The position numbers and the translations under genes are program-made. The notes under the pieces were generated by a model that searched no databases, was not told the DNA's origin, and saw nothing but the letters and a program-made list of their open reading frames with translations. From positions 23,998 through 87,997 of the forward strand of contig CAKRPS010000005.1 of assembly GCA_934385475.1 (NCBI GenBank): a DNA stretch of 64,000 nucleotides, written 5' to 3'. This DNA is from an uncultured Lachnospiraceae bacterium (GTDB lineage Bacteria; Bacillota; Clostridia; Lachnospirales; Lachnospiraceae). This document shows positions 11,179 to 19,693 of the stretch, piece after piece; position 1 is the first letter of the stretch; each line of letters starts with the position of its first letter.

Positions 11179-12363
11179 TTAGAGCTCCCCTGCGTTATAT
11201 CTTGCTACAACTGACTGGATACGTTCTACCGGATTCAGCAGGTCACTGATAGAAGTATCATGATTCAAAGTATCAATCAGGTATGCAATATATTTGCTCA
11301 TATCACAGTTGATATACCATTCTCTGGAAAGCAGCTCCGGAGTCTGGTAGATAAGGTTTGTGGTCAATACACGGTAAATGGTACCATCGGCATACGCTTT
11401 GTCAAAGCGGTCAAGACCGGAGGTAAACAGTCCAAAGGTTGAGAAGACAAAGATACGACGTGCCTTTCTCTCCTTCAGAGCAGCAGCGACTTCCAGTACA
11501 CTTTCGCCGGAAGAAATCATATCATCAATGATGATCATATCCTTACCTTCTACACTGCTTCCCAAAAATTCATGTGCAACGATAGGATTACGTCCGTTTA
11601 CGATCTGCGTGTAATCTCTTCTCTTATAGAACATACCCATATCCAGGCCTAACACATTGGCGATATAGATTGCGCGGCTCATACCACCTTCATCCGGGCT
11701 GATAACCATCATGTGTTTACTGTCGATCTGCAAATCCTTTACATGATTCAACAGACCCTTGATAAACTGATATGCCGGCTGTACGGTCTCAAATCCGTGA
11801 AGAGGAATCGCATTCTGAACGCGGGGATCGTGAGCATCGAAAGTGATGATATTGTCAACTCCCATGCTGACCATTTCCTGAAGGGCTAATGCGCAGTCCA
11901 GAGATTCTCTGGCTGTTCTCTTATGCTGTCTGCTCTCATAAAGGAAAGGCATGATTACGGTGATACGTCTGGCTTTTCCTCCAACAGCGGCAATGATACG
12001 CTTCAGATCCTGATAATGATCGTCGGGTGACATATGATTCTCGTGACCACACAGAGAGTAGGTCAGGCTGTAGTTTGCCACATCGACCAGAATATAAAGG
12101 TCGGTTCCACGGACAGACTCTTTGATGACACCCTTTGCTTCACCGGAGCCAAAACGCGGAACTTTGGCATCCAGAATATAAGAATCACGTTGATAACCGG
12201 AAAACGCAAGAGAATCTTTGTGCTCGCTTTCTCGCTCCGTTCTCCACTTTACCAGGTAGTAGTCCACTTTTTCTCCGAGGGATTTGCAACCCTCCAATGG
12301 AATAATGCCCAGAGAGCCGACCGGAATGGTTTCCAAATTTCTCTTTTCTTCACGTTTGTTCAT
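11179..12363 (-). CDS. prs: Ribose-phosphate pyrophosphokinase (PRPP synthase)
   Basis: This 394-residue enzyme makes PRPP from ribose-5-phosphate and ATP for nucleotide, His and Trp synthesis. Family features are visible: PFLYESRQHKRTARESL (catalytic flexible-loop region), DAHDPRVQNAIP, SPDEGGMSRAIYIANVLGL, and the PRPP-binding loop MIIIDDMISSGESVLEVA. It is longer than the ~315-residue classical enzyme because of an extended N-terminus, as in other Lachnospiraceae. The start is the ATG at 12363, 9 bases after GTGAGG; an upstream in-frame GTG lies inside that ribosome binding site. It follows the DnaC-like gene by 11 bases. Confidence 0.93.
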   Translation of the reverse strand: MNKREEKRNLETIPVGSLGIIPLEGCKSLGEKVDYYLVKWRTERESEHKDSLAFSGYQRDSYILDAKVPRFGSGEAKGVIKESVRGTDLYILVDVANYSLTYSLCGHENHMSPDDHYQDLKRIIAAVGGKARRITVIMPFLYESRQHKRTARESLDCALALQEMVSMGVDNIITFDAHDPRVQNAIPLHGFETVQPAYQFIKGLLNHVKDLQIDSKHMMVISPDEGGMSRAIYIANVLGLDMGMFYKRRDYTQIVNGRNPIVAHEFLGSSVEGKDMIIIDDMISSGESVLEVAAALKERKARRIFVFSTFGLFTSGLDRFDKAYADGTIYRVLTTNLIYQTPELLSREWYINCDMSKYIAYLIDTLNHDTSISDLLNPVERIQSVVARYNAGEL

Positions 12364-12374
12364 GAAAAAAATCC

Positions 12375-13346
12375 TCACTTTCTGTTCAGCAATCGTTTTT
12401 TATACATACGGATATCCTGACCGGATAACTTACATAGCTCGTAATGACTTGTGATTCTTGAAAAAATGCGCTCAGAGTATCTGTTGCGAAGTTCCTCAAG
12501 GGAAAGGTTTGTTGAAATGACCGTAGCCTTTTTCCCCATATGGCGTTCGTTGAGGAGAGCAAAGAGCTGGGAGGTAACAAACTGGTTTGTCAGCTCTGTT
12601 CCAAGATCATCAATGATGAGAAGATCACATTGATACAGATCGGCATAAGCATCGCGCAATTCGTCTCTGTTTTTATAGTCAAAAGAATTTTTTGAGAGAA
12701 AATCAAACAGGCTGGCAGAGCTGAAATAGATTACGGAATGACCGCTTTCAATCAGTTCTTTGGCAACACAACCCGAAAGAAATGATTTTCCAGTACCCAC
12801 TGTACCATAAAAAAACAGATTGTGGTAGTCTGAATTGAAATTTTTGACAAAGTTACGACAGGTATTGACAGCGTTTTTGAAACGGGATAAGTCTTCTCCC
12901 TCGTAGTATTCGTAAGAGAGGGCATTAAAATTCTCTGTCTGAAGCATTTCCCGGATATTGGACTGCTCATATAAAAGAGTGATCATGGCTTCCTTGAAGC
13001 AATGGCATTTCCTGCCGTCGATATAGCCGGTATCCTTACAATCCGGACATTCGTATACTGGTTCCAGATAATCGGCGGGAAGCCCTGCATCCTCCAGAAG
13101 CTGTGCCTTTCGGCCGGAAAGCTCAGCGAGAAAGTCGCGTAAATCTTCCATGGCATCCTCGTCGCCTGCCAGGAGCTTTTTGCCCTGGGAGACGGAAATC
13201 GCGGCAACAGCATCTTCCAGATCACGATATCCCGGGATATGGTCGTAGACGTAAGCAAGCCTTCGCTCGGTCTCTCTCCGGGCTTTTAGCTGCTTAATTT
13301 CGTATTGATGCTGAATCTGGTCATATTGTGTATTGGTCAGTGCCAT
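12375..13346 (-). CDS. DnaC/DnaI-like ATP-binding replication protein
   Basis: This 323-residue AAA+ protein likely helps load the replicative helicase. After a helical N-terminus comes a zinc-binding motif, CPDCKDTGYIDGRKCHC (about residues 104-120), as in DnaI. Walker A is YGTVGTGKSFLSGCVA (about 178-193) and Walker B is DLLIIDDLGTE. ISTNLSLEELRNRYSERIFSRI matches the sensor/arginine-finger region. The ATG at 13346 is placed 6 bases after AAGGAG. The GTG that opens the frame is part of that ribosome binding site and lies at the dnaD stop. An IstB-like helper is excluded by the absence of a transposase and the pairing with dnaD. Confidence 0.88.
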   Translation of the reverse strand: MALTNTQYDQIQHQYEIKQLKARRETERRLAYVYDHIPGYRDLEDAVAAISVSQGKKLLAGDEDAMEDLRDFLAELSGRKAQLLEDAGLPADYLEPVYECPDCKDTGYIDGRKCHCFKEAMITLLYEQSNIREMLQTENFNALSYEYYEGEDLSRFKNAVNTCRNFVKNFNSDYHNLFFYGTVGTGKSFLSGCVAKELIESGHSVIYFSSASLFDFLSKNSFDYKNRDELRDAYADLYQCDLLIIDDLGTELTNQFVTSQLFALLNERHMGKKATVISTNLSLEELRNRYSERIFSRITSHYELCKLSGQDIRMYKKRLLNRK

Positions 13347-13360
13347 TTGATGCTCCTTCA

Positions 13361-14422
13361 CTAATTGCTGAGAAGTTCTTTTTCCAAAGCATTAAAATCA
13401 TAATCGTTTTGCTGGAACTGGTTGAATTTGTTGGTGGAAACCTGTCTGGTCGGTTTCGTCTTACGGTAACTTTCATCAAGTGACTGGATGTCTGCTGCAC
13501 GACGGACACCGGCTTTGTGCCAGTTTTCCAGAATTTTGTCAGCGTATTCAAAACGATGCTTGTCCGTGGCAAGAACCGTGCGTTCGCAGGCGGCATAGAT
13601 GACATCCTCACCCATACACAGCTCTTTTACCCAGCGGGTTATGAAAGCGGCTTCTGCTTTGGTGGGAGCTGTATTTTTGCCGAGGGCCTTCATAATTTCA
13701 TAGACATATTTGTCATATTTTCCGGCAAGAGCGGCAGCCTGTCTTGGAGTTGTGATACCCTGTTCAGCCCAGCTGATAGCAACCTTTTCTATGTACCGTA
13801 GATCCTTTTTACCACGATCCACACAGTACTGGATCAGGTAATCGATCAGGTCTTCGGAGAATCCAAGCTTGTCCGAAATGAAAAGCATAGAACGCATTTC
13901 GGTAGGACTCAGTGTTTTCTTCAGATATTGTTCTGTTATAAAAAGCAGTCTGGAGGTAGCTTCGTTGGAACGAAAAGCTTTCAGCTCCTCTGCGCTGTAA
14001 TTCGGTTTTGCGTAAGAGATAGATACCACAGCAGCCTGTGCGGGAACCTCGGCGGGAAGATCCGTGTTGGTCGAGGGCATCAAAGGTGCACCTGGAAGAG
14101 CCGGTTTTGCAGGCTGGGGAGAGGAATTCTCTTCGTCTGTAAAATGGATTCCGGTAAGGTTCTTTGCACTGTCGTAGTCAAGTGCAAGAAGTCGCATTTT
14201 CTCCCAGTATTTCAGTGCGCGCATAACATCCTTTTCCGTATAGTTAAAGATGTCGGCGATCTCAGAAACGCTTGTGGAAATATGAGCACTCATCACACGG
14301 AGAAGATACAGATAGATCTTGAGCTGGGCATCATTTGCCGAGGCCATATATTTATCAATAAAGCGGTTGGAAACCACTGTAAAATCTGCCGTATTCTCCT
14401 GATAAATTGTTAATTTACTCAT
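13361..14422 (-). CDS. DnaD domain protein
   Basis: This 353-residue replication/primosome protein starts MSKLTIYQENTADFTVVSNRFID, with an N-terminal winged-helix-like region (HISTSVSEIADIFNYTEKDVMRALKYWEKMRLL). A Pro/Ala-rich linker follows (about 110-150). A C-terminal DnaD/DnaB domain (about 200-300) includes LGFSEDLIDYLIQYCVDRGKK and YADKILENWHKAGV, the family's YxxxI..W motif. It overlaps translationally with the DnaC/DnaI-like gene, reproducing the common dnaD/dnaB-dnaI arrangement of Firmicutes. The start at 14422 removes 18 non-conserved residues encoded upstream. DnaA-box-like repeats lie in its upstream region. Confidence 0.88.
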   Translation of the reverse strand: MSKLTIYQENTADFTVVSNRFIDKYMASANDAQLKIYLYLLRVMSAHISTSVSEIADIFNYTEKDVMRALKYWEKMRLLALDYDSAKNLTGIHFTDEENSSPQPAKPALPGAPLMPSTNTDLPAEVPAQAAVVSISYAKPNYSAEELKAFRSNEATSRLLFITEQYLKKTLSPTEMRSMLFISDKLGFSEDLIDYLIQYCVDRGKKDLRYIEKVAISWAEQGITTPRQAAALAGKYDKYVYEIMKALGKNTAPTKAEAAFITRWVKELCMGEDVIYAACERTVLATDKHRFEYADKILENWHKAGVRRAADIQSLDESYRKTKPTRQVSTNKFNQFQQNDYDFNALEKELLSN

Positions 14423-14565
14423 AACCCACACCATCCTTGTTCCAAGGGAACTTATTTGCCTCCGCTTTGGACGCAAAGCAAATTATAGCATAGGGTATTT
14501 TAAATGAAAATAGGCAAACTGACAGAAACAGGAAAGAAATTGTCGTGAAGAATAATTGTGGGAAA

Positions 14566-14671
14566 TGTGGATATTTATACAAACTCGCAGAAACAGGGGA
14601 CTTTTTTTCCACAAAAATATCCACAGAAAAAAGTCGGGCAAAAGGTTCTTTTCTGTGGATATTGTGAATAA
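14566..14671. promoter_or_regulatory. Cluster of DnaA-box-like 9-mers
   Basis: Within 106 bases there are five close matches to TTATCCACA. They are TGTGGATAT at 14566-14574 and 14654-14662, ATATCCACA at 14617-14625, TTTTCCACA at 14605-14613, and TGTGAATAA at 14663-14671. The stretch is AT-rich and also holds an inverted repeat GACTTTTTT/AAAAAAGTC (14599-14607 with 14627-14635). It lies between murC and the dnaD/dnaC-like pair. The context suggests DnaA control of these replication genes or a DnaA-titrating site. There is no dnaA or dnaN nearby, so an origin is not claimed. Confidence 0.5.
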
Positions 14672-16051
14672 TTATTTTTTAAGCAGGTTTTCTCCGATTT
14701 TTACGACATCGCCTGCACCCATAGTTATCAACAAGTCGTCCTTTGTGCAATTTTCTAAAAGAAAATTTTCAATTTCCTCAAAGCTCTTGAGATAATAGCA
14801 ACGATGTCCTAGCTTTTCGATTTCTGTCTTTAAGGTTTCGGAGCTGATACCGAGAGTGTCCTTTTCACGGGCGGCATAGATATCCGCAAGAACGATCTCG
14901 TCAGCAAGCGACAGGGCTTTTGCAAAGTCGGTGAGAAAAGCTTTGGTTCTGGTATAGGTATGTGGCTGGAAAACACACCACAGCTTTTTATGAGGGTAGT
15001 TGGCCGCCGCTTTCAACGTTGCGGTGATCTCTGTGGGGTGATGAGCATAATCATCGATTATGGTGAAGCCATGCACCTGTCCCTTGTACTCGAAACGACG
15101 GTCTGTTCCCTGAAATGCGAGAAGTGCTTTCCTGGTCACTGCGCCATCGATGTGCAACAGATCTGCCAGTGCGATCGCGGCGGTGGCATTGTAAACATTA
15201 TGAAGACCCGGCACCTTTAAAGAAAAGACTTCTTCTTTGCCGTCATGCTGCATAAGATGAAAAGAGGGGTGTCCAAAGTCATCATAGGTGATGCCGGCGG
15301 GACAATAGTCGGCATCCGGAGTTGATCCATAAGTGATGACATTACAACATAGACCATCGGTAATCTCACTGAGATTCGCAATGTCATGGTTGATGATCAG
15401 GGTGCCATCTGCTGGCAGAAGCTGTGCAAATTTGCGGAAGGAATTCCGGATATCCTGTAAATCCTTGAAAAAGTCGAGATGATCTTCTTCTATATTAAGA
15501 ATGATCCCGATTTTGGGATAGAAGCTTAAAAAGCTGTTGGTATATTCACAGGCCTCTGTGACAAACAATTCTGAGCCACCGACACGGATGTTTCCACCGA
15601 TGGAGCGGTAGATACCGCCGATGGACAAGGTAGGGTCACTTCCGTTTTCCAGAAGGATTTCAGAAATCATGGAGGTTGTAGTAGTTTTGCCGTGCGTACC
15701 GCTTATGGCGATAGGAGTCTGGTAATTGCGCATCATCTGACCAAGAAGCTGGGCTCTTGTCAATGTAGGAATGTTCAGGGCGGCAGCGGCAAGCATTTCA
15801 GGATTATCTGCCTTGATCGCACTGGTATAGACAACCAGGTCGATGTCCGGAGTGATATTTTCGGCCTTCTGGCCGTAGAAAACCTTGATGCCCTGAGCTT
15901 CCAGAGTCTGCGTAAGCGCAGAAACAGAACGGTCAGAACCGGAAACCTCAAAATGTTCCGTGCGCAGGATCTCTGCAAGACCACTCATGCTGATCCCGCC
16001 AATGCCTATGAAGTATATGTGAATCGGATTGTTAAAATCAATTTGATACAT
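14672..16051 (-). CDS. murC: UDP-N-acetylmuramate--L-alanine ligase
   Basis: This 459-residue cytoplasmic ligase adds L-Ala to UDP-MurNAc in peptidoglycan synthesis. The N-terminal UDP-binding motif is HIYFIGIGGISMSGLAEIL. The ATP loop is AISGTHGKTTTTSMISEIL (about residues 112-130). The central motif EACEYTNSFLSFYPKIGIILNIEEDHLDFF and the C-terminal DDYAHHPTEI are diagnostic for MurC. The start is the ATG at 16051, 6 bases after GGGAGG; an earlier in-frame ATG lacks such a site. It is the first gene of the leftward group. A 249-base gap with DnaA-box-like repeats follows before dnaD. Confidence 0.96.
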   Translation of the reverse strand: MYQIDFNNPIHIYFIGIGGISMSGLAEILRTEHFEVSGSDRSVSALTQTLEAQGIKVFYGQKAENITPDIDLVVYTSAIKADNPEMLAAAALNIPTLTRAQLLGQMMRNYQTPIAISGTHGKTTTTSMISEILLENGSDPTLSIGGIYRSIGGNIRVGGSELFVTEACEYTNSFLSFYPKIGIILNIEEDHLDFFKDLQDIRNSFRKFAQLLPADGTLIINHDIANLSEITDGLCCNVITYGSTPDADYCPAGITYDDFGHPSFHLMQHDGKEEVFSLKVPGLHNVYNATAAIALADLLHIDGAVTRKALLAFQGTDRRFEYKGQVHGFTIIDDYAHHPTEITATLKAAANYPHKKLWCVFQPHTYTRTKAFLTDFAKALSLADEIVLADIYAAREKDTLGISSETLKTEIEKLGHRCYYLKSFEEIENFLLENCTKDDLLITMGAGDVVKIGENLLKK

Positions 16052-16204
16052 GGAAACCTCCCTCGGTAAACAAATATTATTCATACCTTGTTATATTATA
16101 CGCATTTGCCCAAAAAAAACCAATAGGAATTTGCCGGTGGGTAGAGAAGCCAAAAGGAAAGGAGGGTTTTATCTATTTTTTACAAATATTTGACATGGAA
16201 ATTC

Positions 16205-16233
16205 TTGTTACAAAATGCAAATGTAGATATAAT
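16205..16233 (+). promoter_or_regulatory. Predicted sigma-A promoter, distal, for glgCD
   Basis: TTGTTA (16205-16210), a 17-base spacer and a perfect TATAAT (16228-16233). It lies about 350 bases before glgC, so its transcript would contain the whole structured leader. Confidence 0.5.
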
Positions 16234-16321
16234 AGATAAGATAAATTGAACAAAGACTTTACAAATTGTGTATTTTGCATAAAAAATTAGGCCAAAAAAG
16301 AGAAAATTTTCGGAATCAATA

Positions 16322-16350
16322 TTCACTTTCCATGTATATTATGATATAAT
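16322..16350 (+). promoter_or_regulatory. Predicted sigma-A promoter, proximal, for glgCD
   Basis: TTCACT (16322-16327), a 17-base spacer and an extended minus-10 TGATATAAT (TATAAT at 16345-16350). The minus-10 touches the 5' arm of the long hairpin that follows, so transcription would start inside that arm. Confidence 0.5.
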
Positions 16351-16530
16351 GAGTGCAAAAGAAAACCAAGCGGCTGCGAAGCAGACATTTGGTTTTCTGC
16401 ACTCATTAACGAACGAATATCCTGCGAAACAGGATGGAGAGCACGAAGTGCGGATTTGTGAGTTAAAGCAGCAAAGAAACGAACATGCATCTGCCGAAGA
16501 CAGATAAGGAGTGCGCAGCACGAGCATGTG
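16348..16530 (+). ncRNA. Structured leader upstream of glgC: long hairpin plus two branched repeat modules
   Basis: The ~490 bases between murC and glgC hold no credible gene. Three structures follow each other. Module 1 is a 19-bp stem (16348-16356 plus 16360-16369 with 16389-16407) capped by CTGC-GAA-GCAG. Module 2 (about 16412-16466) has an outer stem CGAAT/ATTTG with inner hairpins ATCCTG/CAGGAT (16419-16435) and GCAC-GAA-GTGC (16441-16451). Module 3 (16483-16529) has an outer stem ACATGC/GCATGT with inner hairpins ATCTG/CAGAT and GTGC-GCA-GCAC. Modules 2 and 3 share their flanks (ACGAAC...TGTGAGT..AAG) but differ within paired arms while keeping pairing. It may be a regulatory RNA, a leader or a dispersed repeat. 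Confidence 0.5.
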
Positions 16531-16583
16531 AGTGATAAGCCAATACTTGATATATAAATATATAGAAACAAGGGGTGATAAGG

Positions 16584-17855
16584 ATGGTAAGAAAGGAAAT
16601 GATTGCCATGCTCTTGGCAGGAGGGCAAGGAAGTAGATTAGGTGTGCTTACTTCAAAGGTGGCAAAACCGGCAGTTGCATTTGGAAGTAAATACAGAATT
16701 ATTGACTTCCCCCTCAGTAACTGCATTAACTCGGGAGTGGATACAGTTGGTGTTCTGACGCAGTATCAGCCGTTGCGGTTAAATACGCATATTGGAATCG
16801 GTATTCCGTGGGATCTTGACAGAAACATCGGAGGTGTGACAGTACTTCCGCCCTATGAGAAGATCACGAACAGCGAGTGGTACACCGGTACAGCCAATGC
16901 GATCTATCAGAATCTGGATTATATGGAAAGCTTTAATCCGGAATATGTGCTGATTCTTTCCGGAGATCATATTTATAAGATGGATTACGAGGTAATGCTG
17001 GACTTCCACAAGCAGAACGGTGCGGATGTCACCATCGCGGTAATGCCGGTACCGATGGAAGAAGCGAAGCGTTTCGGAATCATGATTACGGATGAGAACA
17101 GCAGAATCACAGACTTTGAAGAGAAACCTGAGAATCCAAGAAGTAATCTGGCTTCCATGGGTATTTACATATTCAGCTGGAAAGCGCTCAAGGAGGCACT
17201 GCTTGCCAATGCGGAACAGCCGGGCCTTGATTTTGGAAAACATATTATTCCATACTGCCATAAACAGGGATCACCCCTATATGCATATGAATTTAACGGA
17301 TATTGGAAGGATGTAGGTACTCTCAATTCTTACTGGGAAGCCAATATGGAACTGATCGATATTGTGCCGGAATTCAACCTGTACGAAGAGTATTGGAAAA
17401 TATATACAAGAAGTTCGATTTTGCCTCCGCAGTACCTTTCTGCTGATAGCGTAGTCGAGAGAAGCATCATCGGAGAGGGCTCAGAGATATACGGAAAGGT
17501 TTACAATTCCGTAATCGGTTGTGGAGTAACAATCGGAGAAGGAACTGTAGTACGCGATTCTATCGTCATGAATGAGACAACCATAGGAAGCGGCTGTGAG
17601 CTGAACAAGGCGATTGTTGCGGAAAATGTAGTGATCGAGGACGATGTTAAACTGGGAATTGGCGAAGAAGTTGATAACGAGACAGATCCACATATCTATA
17701 ATCATGGAATTGTGACAGTTGGGGAGAAGAGCGTTGTGCCGAAGGGAGTTAAGGTAGGCAAGAATTCTGTGGTATTTGGCGTGACAGAAGCAGCGGATTA
17801 TCCGGAAGGAGCTTTGGCAAGCGGCAAGACTTTGATTAAGGCAGGTGATAAATAG
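16584..17855 (+). CDS. glgC: Glucose-1-phosphate adenylyltransferase, catalytic subunit
   Basis: This 423-residue enzyme makes ADP-glucose from ATP and glucose-1-phosphate, the committed step of glycogen synthesis. The N-terminal nucleotidyltransferase motif is [26 protein letters not shown] (split here for length: [12 protein letters not shown] then KPAVAFG). [28 protein letters not shown] and [16 protein letters not shown] are signature stretches. The C-terminal ~120 residues form a left-handed beta-helix ([26 protein letters not shown]). The ATG at 16584 is preceded by AGGGGTG; a GTG nine bases earlier is part of that site. It overlaps glgD by one base. Confidence 0.93.
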   Translation: MVRKEMIAMLLAGGQGSRLGVLTSKVAKPAVAFGSKYRIIDFPLSNCINSGVDTVGVLTQYQPLRLNTHIGIGIPWDLDRNIGGVTVLPPYEKITNSEWYTGTANAIYQNLDYMESFNPEYVLILSGDHIYKMDYEVMLDFHKQNGADVTIAVMPVPMEEAKRFGIMITDENSRITDFEEKPENPRSNLASMGIYIFSWKALKEALLANAEQPGLDFGKHIIPYCHKQGSPLYAYEFNGYWKDVGTLNSYWEANMELIDIVPEFNLYEEYWKIYTRSSILPPQYLSADSVVERSIIGEGSEIYGKVYNSVIGCGVTIGEGTVVRDSIVMNETTIGSGCELNKAIVAENVVIEDDVKLGIGEEVDNETDPHIYNHGIVTVGEKSVVPKGVKVGKNSVVFGVTEAADYPEGALASGKTLIKAGDK

Positions 17856-18973
17856 TGAGAGCGATCGGAATCGTATTAGCAGGTGGAAACAATCATAGAA
17901 TCAAGGAACTGACGCAGAAGCGTGCAGTGTGCGCAATGCCTATTGCGGGAAGCTATCGCAGTATAGATTTTGCCCTCAGCAATATGTCGAACTCCCACAT
18001 TAACAAGGTGGCTGTATTTACACAGTACAATGCGGGCAGCTTAAATGAGCATCTGAGTTCTTCAAAATGGTGGGATTTCGGACGTAAGCAGGGAGGTCTG
18101 TTTGTATTTACTCCGGCGGTTACGGCAGAGAGCAATGCGTGGTACCGCGGTACAGCAGATGCGATCGCACAGAATCTGGCCTTTTTAAAGAACAGCCATG
18201 AACCGTATGTAGTGATCTCTTCCGGTGACTGCGTTTATAAGATGGATTACAACAAAATTCTGGAGTATCACATCGAAAAGAAAGCGGATATCACAGTTGT
18301 CTGCAAGGACATGGGACCGGATATCAATGTAGAGCGTTTCGGAACGATCAAGATGAACGAGGAAAGCCGCATTGAGGAATTTGAGGAAAAGCCGGTAGTG
18401 GCCAAGTTCAATACCATTTCATGTGGTGTGTATGTCGTAAGAAGACGCCAGTTGATTGAAATGATCGAGAGATGTGCGGAGGAAGACCGTTATGATTTCG
18501 TAAAAGATATCCTGATCAGATATAAGGATATGAAGCGGATCTATGGATATAAGATCAAAGACTACTGGAGCAACATTGCAACGGTAGAAGATTATTTCCG
18601 GACGAATATGGATTTCCTGAGACCGGAGATCCGTGATTACTTCTTTAAACAGTATCCGGATATTTATTCCAAGGTAGATGACCTGCCGCCGGCAAAATAT
18701 AATGTGGGCGCGAGCATCAAAAACAGCCTGATCTCCAGTGGATGTATTGTGAATGGCACCGTGGAAGATTCCGTGATCTTCAAGAAGACTTATGTAGGCA
18801 ATAACTGCTACATTAAGAATTCCATCATATTAAATGATGTCTATATCGGTGACAATACGCACATTGAGAACTGCATCGTGGAGAGCAGGGGAACGATTCG
18901 GGCGAACTCCTATTACAAGGGAGAGAATGATATCGATATTGTTGTGGAACACAATGAAAGATATGTGCTTTAG
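17855..18973 (+). CDS. glgD: Glucose-1-phosphate adenylyltransferase subunit GlgD
   Basis: This 372-residue GlgC paralogue forms a heteromeric ADP-glucose pyrophosphorylase with GlgC in Firmicutes. It has the same fold but a diverged active-site region: VLAGGNNHRIKELTQKRAVCAMP in place of the GGxGxRL..KPA loop, consistent with a mainly regulatory role. SSGDCVYKMDY and EEKPVVAKFNTISCGVYVV match the GlgD group. The start is GTG at 17855, overlapping the glgC stop (TAGTG), so translation is probably coupled. A terminator follows 11 bases after the stop. Confidence 0.93.
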   Translation: MRAIGIVLAGGNNHRIKELTQKRAVCAMPIAGSYRSIDFALSNMSNSHINKVAVFTQYNAGSLNEHLSSSKWWDFGRKQGGLFVFTPAVTAESNAWYRGTADAIAQNLAFLKNSHEPYVVISSGDCVYKMDYNKILEYHIEKKADITVVCKDMGPDINVERFGTIKMNEESRIEEFEEKPVVAKFNTISCGVYVVRRRQLIEMIERCAEEDRYDFVKDILIRYKDMKRIYGYKIKDYWSNIATVEDYFRTNMDFLRPEIRDYFFKQYPDIYSKVDDLPPAKYNVGASIKNSLISSGCIVNGTVEDSVIFKKTYVGNNCYIKNSIILNDVYIGDNTHIENCIVESRGTIRANSYYKGENDIDIVVEHNERYVL

Positions 18974-18983
18974 TCTAAACGGG

Positions 18984-19015
18984 AAGGGGAGGATATGAAA
19001 AATATCCTCCCTTTT
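18984..19015 (+). terminator. Intrinsic terminator after glgD
   Basis: The stem GGGAGGATAT/ATATCCTCCC (18987-18996 with 19002-19011) is extended outward by a G-T and two A-T pairs. It has a 5-base GAAAA loop and a following TTTT. Confidence 0.9.
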
Positions 19016-19039
19016 AGTGTGCGCATTCAAAATCTCTGG

Positions 19040-19068
19040 TTGTGAATAGAAAAAGATATTGGTACAAT
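19040..19068 (+). promoter_or_regulatory. Predicted sigma-A promoter of pth-mfd
   Basis: TTGTGA (19040-19045), a 17-base spacer and TACAAT (19063-19068), about 40 bases before the pth start and just after the glgD terminator. Confidence 0.6.
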
Positions 19069-19110
19069 AATACTGTTTTGGATATTTTAGTAAAGTGAGA
19101 TGGGAAAGCA

Positions 19111-19692
19111 ATGTATATCATAGTTGGACTTGGTAACCCGGGCAGGGAATACCAGAATACGAGACATAATATAGGATTTCAGGTGATAGATGCGATAGCG
19201 GAAAAAAATAATATTTCCGTGAAGGAGAAGAAATATAAGGCTCTGATCGGTAAGGGAGTGGTGGCAGGCCAGAAGGTGCTGCTTGTAAAACCACAGACCT
19301 ATATGAACCTGAGTGGTGAAAGTGTCAGGGAAGTCATAGACTATTACAAGATAGATGAAAAAAAAGAACTGATTGTAATTTCGGATGATATCAGCCTGGA
19401 TGTGGGTCAGATCAGAATCCGGAAGAAAGGGAGTGCCGGTGGGCATAATGGCCTCAAAAATATCATCCTGCATCTTGGACATGACCAGTTTGAACGGATC
19501 AAAATGGGCGTAGGAGAGAAACCTCAGGGATATGATCTGGCAGATTATGTGCTGGGACATTTCACACAGATGGAGCAGGAAATATTGCAGGACAGTATTG
19601 CGAGAGCGTCACAGGCGGTTGAGACGATTATGACTGAAGGTGTGGATCAGGCTATGAACAGATATAATCAGAAGAACAAGGCGGAGGTTTGA
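19111..19692 (+). CDS. pth: Peptidyl-tRNA hydrolase
   Basis: This 193-residue enzyme frees tRNA from peptidyl-tRNA released during translation. The signatures are MYIIVGLGNPGREYQNTRHNIGF (split: GLGNPGREYQNTRHN, with the catalytic His in the RHN motif), VLLVKPQTYMNLSGESV, VISDDISLDVG and KGSAGGHNGLKNI. The length is normal. It has its own promoter, and mfd starts two bases after the stop. This pth-mfd pairing is conserved in Firmicutes. Confidence 0.96.
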   Translation: MYIIVGLGNPGREYQNTRHNIGFQVIDAIAEKNNISVKEKKYKALIGKGVVAGQKVLLVKPQTYMNLSGESVREVIDYYKIDEKKELIVISDDISLDVGQIRIRKKGSAGGHNGLKNIILHLGHDQFERIKMGVGEKPQGYDLADYVLGHFTQMEQEILQDSIARASQAVETIMTEGVDQAMNRYNQKNKAEV

Positions 19693-19693
19693 T

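Noticed and set aside
14566..14671. Chromosomal replication origin
   Set aside because: DnaA-box-like sites are present, but dnaA, dnaN, recF, gyrB and rpmH are not in the window, so only a regulatory or titration cluster is proposed.
16323..16726. Minus-strand frames in the glgC leader and start
   Set aside because: They cross the palindromic repeats and the glgC start; open only because of repeat composition, with no ribosome binding site.
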